Positions 6,720 through 13,212 of a stretch of 35,128 nt of DNA are shown piece by piece (within the stretch, counting starts at the first letter, position 1; each line of letters begins with the position of its first letter). The translations under genes were made by a program, and so were the position numbers. This stretch comes from an uncultured Candidatus Nitrosopumilus sp. Its GTDB lineage: Archaea > Thermoproteota > Nitrososphaeria > Nitrososphaerales > Nitrosopumilaceae. The stretch covers positions 1 through 35,128 of the forward strand of contig CAJQMY010000040.1 in assembly GCA_905479565.1 (NCBI GenBank). Reading direction: 5' to 3'. A model generated the notes under the pieces. It was not told the origin of the DNA. It did no database searches and saw nothing but the letters and a program-made list of their open reading frames with translations.

Positions 6720-7319
6720 CTAAAACAGACTTTGAATTATATGTTGATTCATGTTATACTGCATCGGATCCTTTTTCATCGGGTTTCTTGCTGTGTCTAT
6801 TATCCATGCCAATTTATTTTCTTCACTTTGAATTTCATTACGTAACACTTCTTGTCTCCATTCTTTTTCTTTGATATCCAGATCAAAAGTAGAATTAAAA
6901 TTTAAGACTGATTTTTTAACTTGACCTAAAATATGTAACATATGTGTGAACAATTTTTTTAGATTAAAAACTGAATAATCTTTCCGGCGATTTCTTTGCT
7001 CTTCTTGTATTTCGATAATTTTTTGAATAATCCTTGCATTGTTTTCAAATTTTATGTTGTTACGATGCGCTAAAAGATGTAAAAAAATTGCAAGCAGTGC
7101 CCCAATTACCACGTCTCCAAGAATAAGATGCATCCGTCCTCCCAATTCACAACCCTCTCTAATCTCAAACATACCGCATCCGGGAGTTTCGCCTACAGCA
7201 TATGCAATACTGATAAGACCAGTTTTAAGTAAAAACCCTGAAATTAATAAATACGCTATTGTTTTCGTTTTTAACTTTGATATTTTATCTAAAAAAGATT
7301 CCAAAGATAAGAATTTCAT
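6720..7319 (-). CDS. Two-helix membrane protein with cytoplasmic helical tail
   Basis: The 199-residue product has two hydrophobic helices at about residues 20-42 and 63-84, joined by a short loop with two Cys (Cys48 and Cys57, in CGMFEIREGCELG) that could form a disulfide outside the cell. The remaining 115 residues are charged and helical (IIEIQEEQRNRRKD; EKEWRQEVLRNEIQSEENK), consistent with cytoplasmic coiled coil. No known domain is evident. ATG 7319 has an A/T-rich TATA-like run about 25 bases upstream. It stands alone between two gene-poor stretches. Confidence 0.7.
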   Translation of the reverse strand: MKFLSLESFLDKISKLKTKTIAYLLISGFLLKTGLISIAYAVGETPGCGMFEIREGCELGGRMHLILGDVVIGALLAIFLHLLAHRNNIKFENNARIIQKIIEIQEEQRNRRKDYSVFNLKKLFTHMLHILGQVKKSVLNFNSTFDLDIKEKEWRQEVLRNEIQSEENKLAWIIDTARNPMKKDPMQYNMNQHIIQSLF

Positions 7320-7647
7320 AAAGTTATGATATTGTTATGAAATAAAAATTTGTAATTTCTTTTATTATCTACGATATAATAATTCGGTAGATTCTAAACT
7401 AGGTTTTGGTCTTAAATATTTGATGTATGTTTGTGTGTTTCATCTAATACATAACTACAATTCTGATTAATTAATCTCAATGATGCAAACTGTATTGACC
7501 TTGATCAAATCAAAAATAAATTTTATAGTTCTAATCATGTATCTTTGAACTAACATTACACGATGAAACGTAAGCGTAATGAAAGTCTTTTATCTTAATA
7601 TGATATTGTAATGTGATGTTTCAAAATATGATAGAGGGGTCACACAC
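7320..7647. other. Intergenic region with two divergent promoters
   Basis: No protein or RNA gene is visible. It contains AT-rich promoter sequence for the genes on both sides and a loose inverted motif near 7556-7583 (CATTAC ... GTAATG). A TATA-like CTTTTATCTTA near 7588-7598 would give a short 5' leader for the gene at 7648. Confidence 0.4.
7634..7640 (+). promoter_or_regulatory. Shine-Dalgarno-like site
   Basis: GAGGGGT lies 7 bases before ATG 7648. Together with a TATA-like element about 55 bases upstream, this suggests a leadered, SD-initiated mRNA, in contrast to the many leaderless genes around it. Confidence 0.45.
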
Positions 7648-8154
7648 ATGGCAAAAGCATATGTGATGATGAATTGTGATCTTGGTTCTGAGATAGAGAT
7701 CATAAAATCTTTGGAAAAAATAGAGGGAGTAAAGGAGGCACATGGGATTTTTGGACTATATGACCTAATCATACAAGTAGAATTAGATTCAGAGAACGCA
7801 ATTCAAGATACTGTCACAAAAACAATTCGAAAGATGTCAAAGATTCATTCTACTATGACCCTTATACAATCTGAATCTGAAGAATTATTCCAAAAATCAG
7901 AAATATCAAAAGAAGATGTAAAATCATCTCAGGCATATGTTGTCATCCATTGTGACAAAGGAAATGAATTTTCCATATTAAAAGATCTTTGTCATATCCC
8001 AGAGATCAGAAATGCAGATGTGGTGTTTGGTTTGTATGATGTAATTTGTAAAATAGAGTCGCCAGATGAGGGATCTCTACAAAACATTATTCTCAAAAAA
8101 GTTAGAAGACTACCTAAAATTAAGTCGTGTATGACCCTCAATATATTAAACTAA
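7648..8154 (+). CDS. Tandem Lrp/AsnC ligand-binding domain protein without HTH
   Basis: The 168-residue protein consists of two copies of the RAM (Lrp/AsnC effector-binding) domain, at residues about 3-74 and 95-166. The repeats align clearly: KAYVMMNCDLGSE with QAYVVIHCDKGNE, FGLYDLI with FGLYDVI, and STMTLI with SCMTLN. There is no DNA-binding helix-turn-helix. Single-domain RAM proteins bind amino acids or similar effectors as oligomers and may modulate full-length Lrp regulators; here the pair is fused, so one chain makes a pseudo-dimer. The ligand is unknown. The gene is isolated and preceded by an SD-like site. Confidence 0.85.
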   Translation: MAKAYVMMNCDLGSEIEIIKSLEKIEGVKEAHGIFGLYDLIIQVELDSENAIQDTVTKTIRKMSKIHSTMTLIQSESEELFQKSEISKEDVKSSQAYVVIHCDKGNEFSILKDLCHIPEIRNADVVFGLYDVICKIESPDEGSLQNIILKKVRRLPKIKSCMTLNILN

Positions 8155-8626
8155 CATACAGATCTTATTTTTAAATAACAAAATATTAGTTTCATCAAGA
8201 AAGATAAAAAACTTGACAAATTCACCAAGGTGTTATTGGCGTCATACACAAAAAACGTAGTTATAATCCTCGTGATAACAACAATAATGGAAAAGAAACT
8301 TCATCTATAATATTGCAATGTGATTTTCAAAACTTAGAAGAAAAGTATATCCATTGCCAAATAAGCGTGCACTTTCTTGACAGATCTACAAATGACTCAC
8401 ACCTGTCTTTCAACCGGAAAGTTTCTTCATGTTTGATTTTATTTTCTTCAAACGTGCTGTTTGGAATTAATTTCAAAAATCCCTGAATGTCCCTGATGTA
8501 ATTGTGCTTTGTCTGTGTGCTTCTTATTATTTCTATGAAATTCTCGAAGAGTTATCCTGCATTTTGACTAGGTTTAGATTCACATTTGTTATATTATCTG
8601 CATATGCGATAGTCACTAAAGTGGGA
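8155..8626. other. Gene-poor stretch beside tRNA-Glu
   Basis: No intact gene is visible. It contains the integrase-like remnant (8327-8562) and, on the plus strand, an open frame without a start (about 8219-8488) that overlaps the remnant and resembles nothing I know. Confidence 0.5.
8327..8562 (-). pseudogene. Remnant of a tyrosine-recombinase N-terminal domain
   Basis: A minus-strand frame of 74 codons (8551-8327) reads like the SAM-like, core-binding domain of archaeal integrases: NFIEIIRSTQTKHNYIRDI, then GFLKLIP and a helical charged segment to VDLSRKC. It has no ATG. An ATG at 8562 opens in another frame (MQDNSS) and would join it after a single shift near 8550. The catalytic domain (R...HxxR...Y) is absent; a stop comes at 8327. 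The remnant lies 65 bases beyond the 3' end of tRNA-Glu on the same strand, where integrase genes of tRNA-targeting elements often sit. The family call rests on pattern resemblance only. Confidence 0.4.
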
Positions 8627-8701
8627 TGCTCCCATCGGGATTTGAACCCGAGTCTTTGGCTTGAGAAGCCAAAATGCTTAACCGGACTACACTATAGGAG
8701 C
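8627..8701 (-). tRNA. tRNA-Glu (CTC)
   Basis: The minus strand folds as a tRNA: acceptor arms GCTCCTA and TGGGAGC, a D arm, anticodon stem TTGGC/GCCAA with loop TTCTCAA (anticodon CTC), and a T arm CGGG-TTCAAAT-CCCG. Discriminator A is 8627. CCA is not encoded directly after it (TCCCA follows), unlike the tRNA-Gly in this window. Confidence 0.95.
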
Positions 8702-8813
8702 TTGATAAAAAATCAATTAAATCTTAATTTAAAGGAAATGTTTTGACTTTGAATGCATTTGTAAAACTTTGTGAGTTGATTCCTTTATAGAAAAATTAAA
8801 GTTAGGAAACTAT

Positions 8814-9698
8814 ATGGAAATCAAAAAATTCATTGAAGAGAATAAATTATCTGAGTTTCCAATTGGCCTGGGCGGATGTAGAACTTCTGATTCATCTTTT
8901 GATTCATGTGATTATGATCTTTTTATTTTTGATGGACAACCAGACCCTGCAAAAATAATCCAATGTGGATGCGAATTTGTAACTATTCATCACGCGTCTT
9001 TGTCTGAAACAAATTCTGAAAAACTACTCCAGTATAATCAAATGGAAATTCTTCAAGACGAATCTTGGGATCTTAGAATGATGCTTTCTAAGATTGAAGA
9101 AAAACAGACATCATTATTTTTTAATTTTACAAAAAATTGTCTAATTGAGTCCAAATTTTGTTGTCAAAAAACAAGGGAATCTATAGAATCTTCTGATGTG
9201 TTTGCATCTTGTTGGCAAAAATGTGCAAGTTATTACCTGGCAAATGCTATTTTTTCAATTAATCATCAACGTTTGAGTTCTTCGCATATGCTTGATCAAC
9301 TTCGAAAATTAAAGAAAAGCTCAATTAATGAGTATATCTCTGTTGTAACTCAAACAGTTGGGATTGAACGAGCAACTCCAACATTACTTGAGAGAACGTT
9401 GAAATCAACAATAGGTTTTTCTGATTTAGTAGAAAAAAATAATCATTCTCAAATTATTCAAGCAAAATATGATTTTTTTGTAAAAAATTCAATGCTTTCT
9501 GATTGCTATTTTTATTTAGGATACATAAACAAAGAAAATTTTATAAAAATTAAAGATACCTTAAATCAAGAACAAGATTTGATACATATTCTAAAAGTTG
9601 CGTTTGATATCGAGGCTGATTCTAATATCCTTGAACAGCAATCAGTTCTTGTGCAAAAATCTTGTAATGAGATACTTGGAATTATTTTAAGTGCGTAG
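8814..9698 (+). CDS. Nucleotidyltransferase-like hypothetical protein
   Basis: The 294-residue protein carries near its start a pattern like the Pol-beta nucleotidyltransferase fold: Gly20-Gly21, then Asp33-x-Asp35 on a hydrophobic strand (CDYDLFIFD). The third acidic residue was not located, so activity is uncertain. The rest is helical, with a segment SDVFASCWQKCASYYLANAIF near residue 125-145 typical of helical regions following NTase domains. Eleven or so Cys are spread along the chain. ATG 8814 has CTTTATAG about 24-31 bases upstream. It could be a kanamycin-NTase-like or regulatory NTase relative; substrate unknown. Confidence 0.7.
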   Translation: MEIKKFIEENKLSEFPIGLGGCRTSDSSFDSCDYDLFIFDGQPDPAKIIQCGCEFVTIHHASLSETNSEKLLQYNQMEILQDESWDLRMMLSKIEEKQTSLFFNFTKNCLIESKFCCQKTRESIESSDVFASCWQKCASYYLANAIFSINHQRLSSSHMLDQLRKLKKSSINEYISVVTQTVGIERATPTLLERTLKSTIGFSDLVEKNNHSQIIQAKYDFFVKNSMLSDCYFYLGYINKENFIKIKDTLNQEQDLIHILKVAFDIEADSNILEQQSVLVQKSCNEILGIILSA

Positions 9699-9720
9699 TA
9701 TTCTGTTTGTATGTACTAAC

Positions 9721-9729
9721 CTTTTAAAA
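9721..9729 (+). promoter_or_regulatory. TATA element for the Cys-rich protein gene
   Basis: CTTTTAAAA lies 22-30 bases before ATG 9751, the local leaderless spacing, supporting expression of the short Cys-rich ORF. Confidence 0.55.
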
Positions 9730-9750
9730 TAAGTAAATTATTGAATTACC

Positions 9751-9894
9751 ATGGTAGATCAAGCATGTGGATGCGAAGCTGATAGCGGCGATCCAGATTA
9801 CTCCTGCGATTGTGCAATGCAAGGTCATTGTATATGCAGTGCTGATTGCAAATGTGGTACAGACGTTTGTAAAGAAGCAGTTAACCAAATGTAA
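9751..9894 (+). CDS. Metallothionein-like Cys-rich protein, 47 residues
   Basis: The product has nine Cys in 47 residues, arranged as C-x-C pairs at 6/8, 19/21, 27/29 and 33/35, plus Cys40 and one His (His26). It has no aromatic core beyond one Tyr. Spaced C-x-C pairs with Lys and Asp between them are the hallmark of metallothioneins, which bind clusters of Zn, Cu or Cd with thiolates in the cytoplasm. It has its own promoter and a T-rich terminator downstream, so it looks like a real single-gene unit. Members of known metallothionein families were not compared. A small Fe-S or copper-handling protein is the alternative. Confidence 0.75.
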   Translation: MVDQACGCEADSGDPDYSCDCAMQGHCICSADCKCGTDVCKEAVNQM

Positions 9895-9915
9895 TTGGAT
9901 AAGTTCCAATACTAA

Positions 9916-9928
9916 TTTTTTATTTTTT
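9916..9928 (+). terminator. T-rich terminator after the Cys-rich gene
   Basis: TTTTTATTTTTT follows the stop codon by about 20 bases, in the gap before the convergent small gene. Archaeal termination commonly uses such T-runs. Confidence 0.45.
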
Positions 9929-9930
9929 AA

Positions 9931-10098
9931 TTAATCGTCTTCATCCTCGTAGCCCCATGATTTTACTAATTCTTTTTGGAACTTGTCAGATTGTTTTTCA
10001 TCTAGTGCAAATCCACAGTTCTTATGAGTAGGTACTACGGTCATACCATCTAGTTTGAATTCGACCTCAAACAAGTGAACTTTAGAACATTCGCACAT
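9931..10098 (-). CDS. Small Cys/His protein, 55 residues
   Basis: The ORF starts at ATG 10098 (MCECSKVHLF) and ends with an acidic tail (GYEDEDD). Cys2, Cys4 and His8 near the start and His25 and Cys28 in THKNC give a plausible metal site, C-x-C-x3-H...H-x2-C. The middle reads as a beta hairpin (LFEVEFKLDGMTVVPT), followed by a helix (DKFQKELVKSW). A TATA-like AAATATA ends 27 bases upstream of ATG. The frame is open about 23 codons further upstream but without an ATG. Function unknown. Confidence 0.6.
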   Translation of the reverse strand: MCECSKVHLFEVEFKLDGMTVVPTHKNCGFALDEKQSDKFQKELVKSWGYEDEDD

Positions 10099-10222
10099 TT
10101 CTGGAATTTCTGTACTTATTCCTCTATATTTGCTTATTTGAACAGGATTTTGCTGCCTATTTTTTCATTTTTTGGATAATTGAAAAACGTTTAACTATCC
10201 GATTTACTAATTTTTTTTAGAT

Positions 10223-11584
10223 TTGAAAGGATCATTATTACTAACTATTACTATTACTGCACTATTGTTTGGTTCATTGATGTCTTCATCTGCTTTTGCT
10301 CAATTTCAAGCAGGCGGTGTTGATCATCCTGGTAAATGGCATGCTGGTGAAGGTCTCAAACAAGGTGATTTCTTTTCTTATTCAATGTGTCATGTGGATT
10401 ACAAAGAATGTGCTCCATTTGAAATGGATATGTGGATTAAAGGTGACAAACAAGTTGGAAGTGAATCTAAATGGTTAGCTGAAGTTGCAGTATTTGATGG
10501 AAATAAAATAATTGTTGGTGAAATGGAACTTGGAAAAATTGCACCAGAGCCAACAGGTGGTAGTGAAGAATTAGGACTCTATCGTGGAGCATTCAAATCT
10601 TCCGTAGTATGGTTATCTGCATTTGCAACATCTGATGACAGTTCTGGTGGAAAAGGACCAAAAAAATTCAGTGATGCATCTTGGGGAAAGATTGGTAACA
10701 TTGGCGGCGAACAAGTACTTCCACTGGTTCTTGAAAAAATAGTTATTACATCTGGTACTTGGGATACTGTTCAAGTAGGATGGAAAACTGGCGGTGTTAC
10801 AAGTAGTGTTTGGATTGTAGATGATTTTCCATTTCCTGTAAAGGCTAAGACATATACTCATGTTTCAGAAGGAATCCCTCCAACAGAATATGAATTTGTT
10901 TTATTGGATTATAAAGAAAATGTTCAAGAATCTCCTATTGCTCAATATCACTCAACTGCAGTTGATTACGCTGCTGCTGGATGTGAGACTAACTTTGAAA
11001 AATCAACAAGTGTAAAAAAGCCTACAAAAAACTTTGATTATCAAATTCATATTTTCTATGGTCCTGAAGATTTAGTTCAAGGATGTGAGTCTCAATGGCT
11101 CATTAAATTTATCAGTAAATATGATGACACTGAATTTTTAAATCAAGTTCAATATGATTTTCTTGTCGTAGATGATAATTTATCTCCACTAAGATCTATT
11201 GCTCAGGAAGAAGGTGTGGATTTTCTCTATTCTCCATCAGGACAAGCAATACTTGATTTTATTATTAAAGAAGAACCTGGTATCGCAAAATATGTGATTT
11301 GGGTATATGGCTTAGCACCTCAAGGTATTGTACCTAGTGTCACATCAGATTATTTAGAAATATCTATTCCTATTTTTACTAGTGATGGTTCAATGCCTTC
11401 TGTAGCTCAAGAAATCCCTTCCTGGATTAAGAACAATGCTGGATGGTGGGCAGATGGACAAATAGATGATGATTCATTTGTTCAAGGAATACAATTTTTA
11501 ATTAAAGAAGGAATTCTAAAGGTTACAACCACAAGTTCGTCTCAAACCTCTAGTGGTTCTGAACCTGAAGCCTGGTATGAGTGA
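10223..11584 (+). CDS. Secreted surface protein with C-terminal WIKNNAGWW motif
   Basis: The 453-residue protein starts with TTG and has a signal peptide (residues 1-26, hydrophobic TITITALLFGSLM, ending SSAFA before QFQ). The mature part is mostly beta-strand. It contains few Cys (CHVDYKEC near residue 57, C at 254, C at 289), perhaps disulfide-bonded. Residues about 398-434 form the pattern P-S-W-I-K-N-N-A-G-W-W followed by an F-x-x-G-I-x-x-L-I helix. I recognise this as a recurring module in secreted proteins of ammonia-oxidising archaea, with no established function. A Ser/Thr-rich tail follows. A TATA-like CGTTTAACTA lies 25-34 bases upstream. Confidence 0.8.
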   Translation: MKGSLLLTITITALLFGSLMSSSAFAQFQAGGVDHPGKWHAGEGLKQGDFFSYSMCHVDYKECAPFEMDMWIKGDKQVGSESKWLAEVAVFDGNKIIVGEMELGKIAPEPTGGSEELGLYRGAFKSSVVWLSAFATSDDSSGGKGPKKFSDASWGKIGNIGGEQVLPLVLEKIVITSGTWDTVQVGWKTGGVTSSVWIVDDFPFPVKAKTYTHVSEGIPPTEYEFVLLDYKENVQESPIAQYHSTAVDYAAAGCETNFEKSTSVKKPTKNFDYQIHIFYGPEDLVQGCESQWLIKFISKYDDTEFLNQVQYDFLVVDDNLSPLRSIAQEEGVDFLYSPSGQAILDFIIKEEPGIAKYVIWVYGLAPQGIVPSVTSDYLEISIPIFTSDGSMPSVAQEIPSWIKNNAGWWADGQIDDDSFVQGIQFLIKEGILKVTTTSSSQTSSGSEPEAWYE

Positions 11585-11637
11585 TATCTTTAGTTTTACA
11601 TTCAAATTATTGTAAATTGGTAAAAATTTGATTAGAT

Positions 11638-11997
11638 ATGGTGGGCCTTTTCAAACATCCCAAACGTCGTATTCAAAAATTACTTCGAGATGGTGAATAT
11701 GATGAGGCTATAGCATTTGGAACAAGTTTAGAATCCCAGTATTCTGATGATCACGATTTCATGTTTATCTTGGGAAGTGCTTTCTTTATTGTAGATGATG
11801 CAAAAAAGGCATTGCCATATTTCGAAAAAGCATTTCAGTTAGATAATGAAGATGTAGAGACTTTGTCTCTTAAAACTAATGTACATTTGGCATTGGAACA
11901 AAAAGATGAAGCTATTGCTTGTTGTAAATATATAATAAAACTTCAACCAAAAAACACAGAAGCTCGGGAATTGTTAGAAACGCTTGAGAGCGTTTGA
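11638..11997 (+). CDS. TPR-repeat protein
   Basis: The 119-residue protein is built of about three tetratricopeptide repeats: GEYDEAIAFGTSLESQYSDD (about 19-38), FMFILGSAFFIVDDAKKAL with PYFEKAFQLDNED (about 42-73), and LKTNVHLALEQKDEAI with CCKYIIKLQPKN (about 79-111). TPRs mediate protein-protein contacts. The N-terminus (GLFKHPKRRIQKLLRDG) is basic, and there is no signal peptide. It stands as its own unit after the secreted-protein gene. Partner unknown. Confidence 0.85.
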   Translation: MVGLFKHPKRRIQKLLRDGEYDEAIAFGTSLESQYSDDHDFMFILGSAFFIVDDAKKALPYFEKAFQLDNEDVETLSLKTNVHLALEQKDEAIACCKYIIKLQPKNTEARELLETLESV

Positions 11998-12006
11998 TTT
12001 AGAAAA

Positions 12007-12486
12007 CTAATCTCTTTTTTTAATCTCATAAGCATTTTCCGTTAGCCAATTACAAAATGCTGTAACTTTATCATCAAAGTCAGTCCAAACATGAATTGAA
12101 TGAGGTAAGATGTCTATTTTCCAATTATCTGTGAACACTCTTACTCCTTCTTTATTTTCATACATGTATGCATCTTCGGTTTTAACGTCTCCTAGTATTT
12201 CAGTTGCTTTTTGTTTGATAATTTCTCTATCTATTGGAAATCTTTTTTTGTCATAATCTATGATTAAACTCAGATCTCTTTTACCATACTTTTCAAATTC
12301 GTTAATTCTACCTTGCTTTGGAAAATTTACAATTAGTTTTATGTTGTATTTCCTGCCAACTTCTTTTCCTATTTCTACAATTCGTGTATATGCCATTGCC
12401 GGATTTTTTTTTAGTAGAAATCTAATTTGTGCCAAGTTTTTTTTCAGTTCAGATTGCAAGTCTGTGACTATTTCTGAAAATATCAT
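12007..12486 (-). CDS. Hypothetical soluble protein
   Basis: The 159-residue product is predicted as N-terminal helices (SEIVTDLQSELKKNLAQIRFLL) followed by an alpha/beta region with strands such as IKLIVNF, LSLIIDY and KIDILPHSIHVW. No motif I recognise is present. The open frame begins at 12519, but ATG 12486 is preceded by a TATA element at 12509-12515 lying 23-29 bases upstream, so I use that start. It is convergent with the TPR gene, with 9 bases between the two ends. Confidence 0.7.
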   Translation of the reverse strand: MIFSEIVTDLQSELKKNLAQIRFLLKKNPAMAYTRIVEIGKEVGRKYNIKLIVNFPKQGRINEFEKYGKRDLSLIIDYDKKRFPIDREIIKQKATEILGDVKTEDAYMYENKEGVRVFTDNWKIDILPHSIHVWTDFDDKVTAFCNWLTENAYEIKKRD

Positions 12487-12508
12487 ACCTGTTATCTGAA
12501 AAATTCCT

Positions 12509-12515
12509 ATTATAA
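12509..12515 (-). promoter_or_regulatory. TATA element deciding the start at 12486
   Basis: The minus strand reads TTATAAT at -29 to -23 relative to ATG 12486. It lies inside the longer open frame, so the longer N-terminus is unlikely. Confidence 0.55.
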
Positions 12516-12567
12516 CCATTAATTTCTCTCAGGATCAGTTTTTTTAGAACTTCGATCAGTTCAGAAT

Positions 12568-13212
12568 ATGGCAATGCCTATGGATTTTGATGGGATGAGA
12601 ACAGATGATGCTTCATTGAGAACAGATAATGTTGATGACTACAAAAGAACCTGTATCGATTTTATCGAGGATATTTCGCATGATTATGAGGCATGGGTTG
12701 ACTATTACAAATTGCCTGACGATGAAGACAAGCGAAGACGTGTAGGAATTTGTGCCACGATCGTGCGAACCAATGACTGGATAGCAAAAGTAGCACAGTC
12801 TATCAAGGCAGTTGATGTTGTGATGAATGATGGAATTCAAAAAATGGCAGAAGCTACTGCGGGAAAACCTCTTGAAATAGGCGTCTTTGTAAATCATAAA
12901 TCTGGCTATGCTGAAACAAGTCCTGGAATAATCGATGTTAATGTAAAGGGTGTCGGAAGAGAAGGAAGAAAGATGAAACTTGGATTTCATTTCAAAGATG
13001 ATAGGTTTAGAATTGAATCAACATGTAATGCATATTTGGATGATGCAAATTTACCTGATCAAGAATTTGATAATTTAGATATTAATCTTAAACTTCATGC
13101 AGAAAATGCAAAATCTCGTGATGTTATTTCGTTTACTGTTACTTTGAGTGAAATTCAAAATGGCGTTGAATTTGATAGACGCGGAGTTTCAACCATTATT
13201 CATTTGGTATGA
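12568..13212 (+). CDS. Conserved hypothetical acidic protein
   Basis: The 214-residue protein has an acidic N-terminal half with helices (DDYKRTCIDFIEDISHDYEAWVDYY) and a beta-rich C-terminal half (KPLEIGVFVNHKSGYAE; KMKLGFHFKDDRFRIEST; DVISFTVTLSEIQNGVEF). It shows no signal peptide or membrane helix. ATG 12568 has a T-rich TATA-like TTTTTTTAGA about 27 bases upstream; an ATG two codons later is the alternative. The last 17 bases overlap the end of the convergent beta-propeller gene. The family is not recognised. Confidence 0.75.
   Translation: MAMPMDFDGMRTDDASLRTDNVDDYKRTCIDFIEDISHDYEAWVDYYKLPDDEDKRRRVGICATIVRTNDWIAKVAQSIKAVDVVMNDGIQKMAEATAGKPLEIGVFVNHKSGYAETSPGIIDVNVKGVGREGRKMKLGFHFKDDRFRIESTCNAYLDDANLPDQEFDNLDINLKLHAENAKSRDVISFTVTLSEIQNGVEFDRRGVSTIIHLV

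Noticed and set aside
6489-6874. Two plus-strand frames before the membrane protein gene
   Set aside because: Cys- and Ser-rich sequence without a family pattern or promoter; the second runs into the membrane protein gene on the other strand.
8504-8746. Plus-strand frame of 80 codons across tRNA-Glu
   Set aside because: It includes the antisense of the tRNA (CSHRDLNPSLW), a typical false ORF.
9724-9909. Minus-strand frame opposite the metallothionein-like gene
   Set aside because: It mirrors the Cys-rich gene, which has promoter and terminator on the plus strand.
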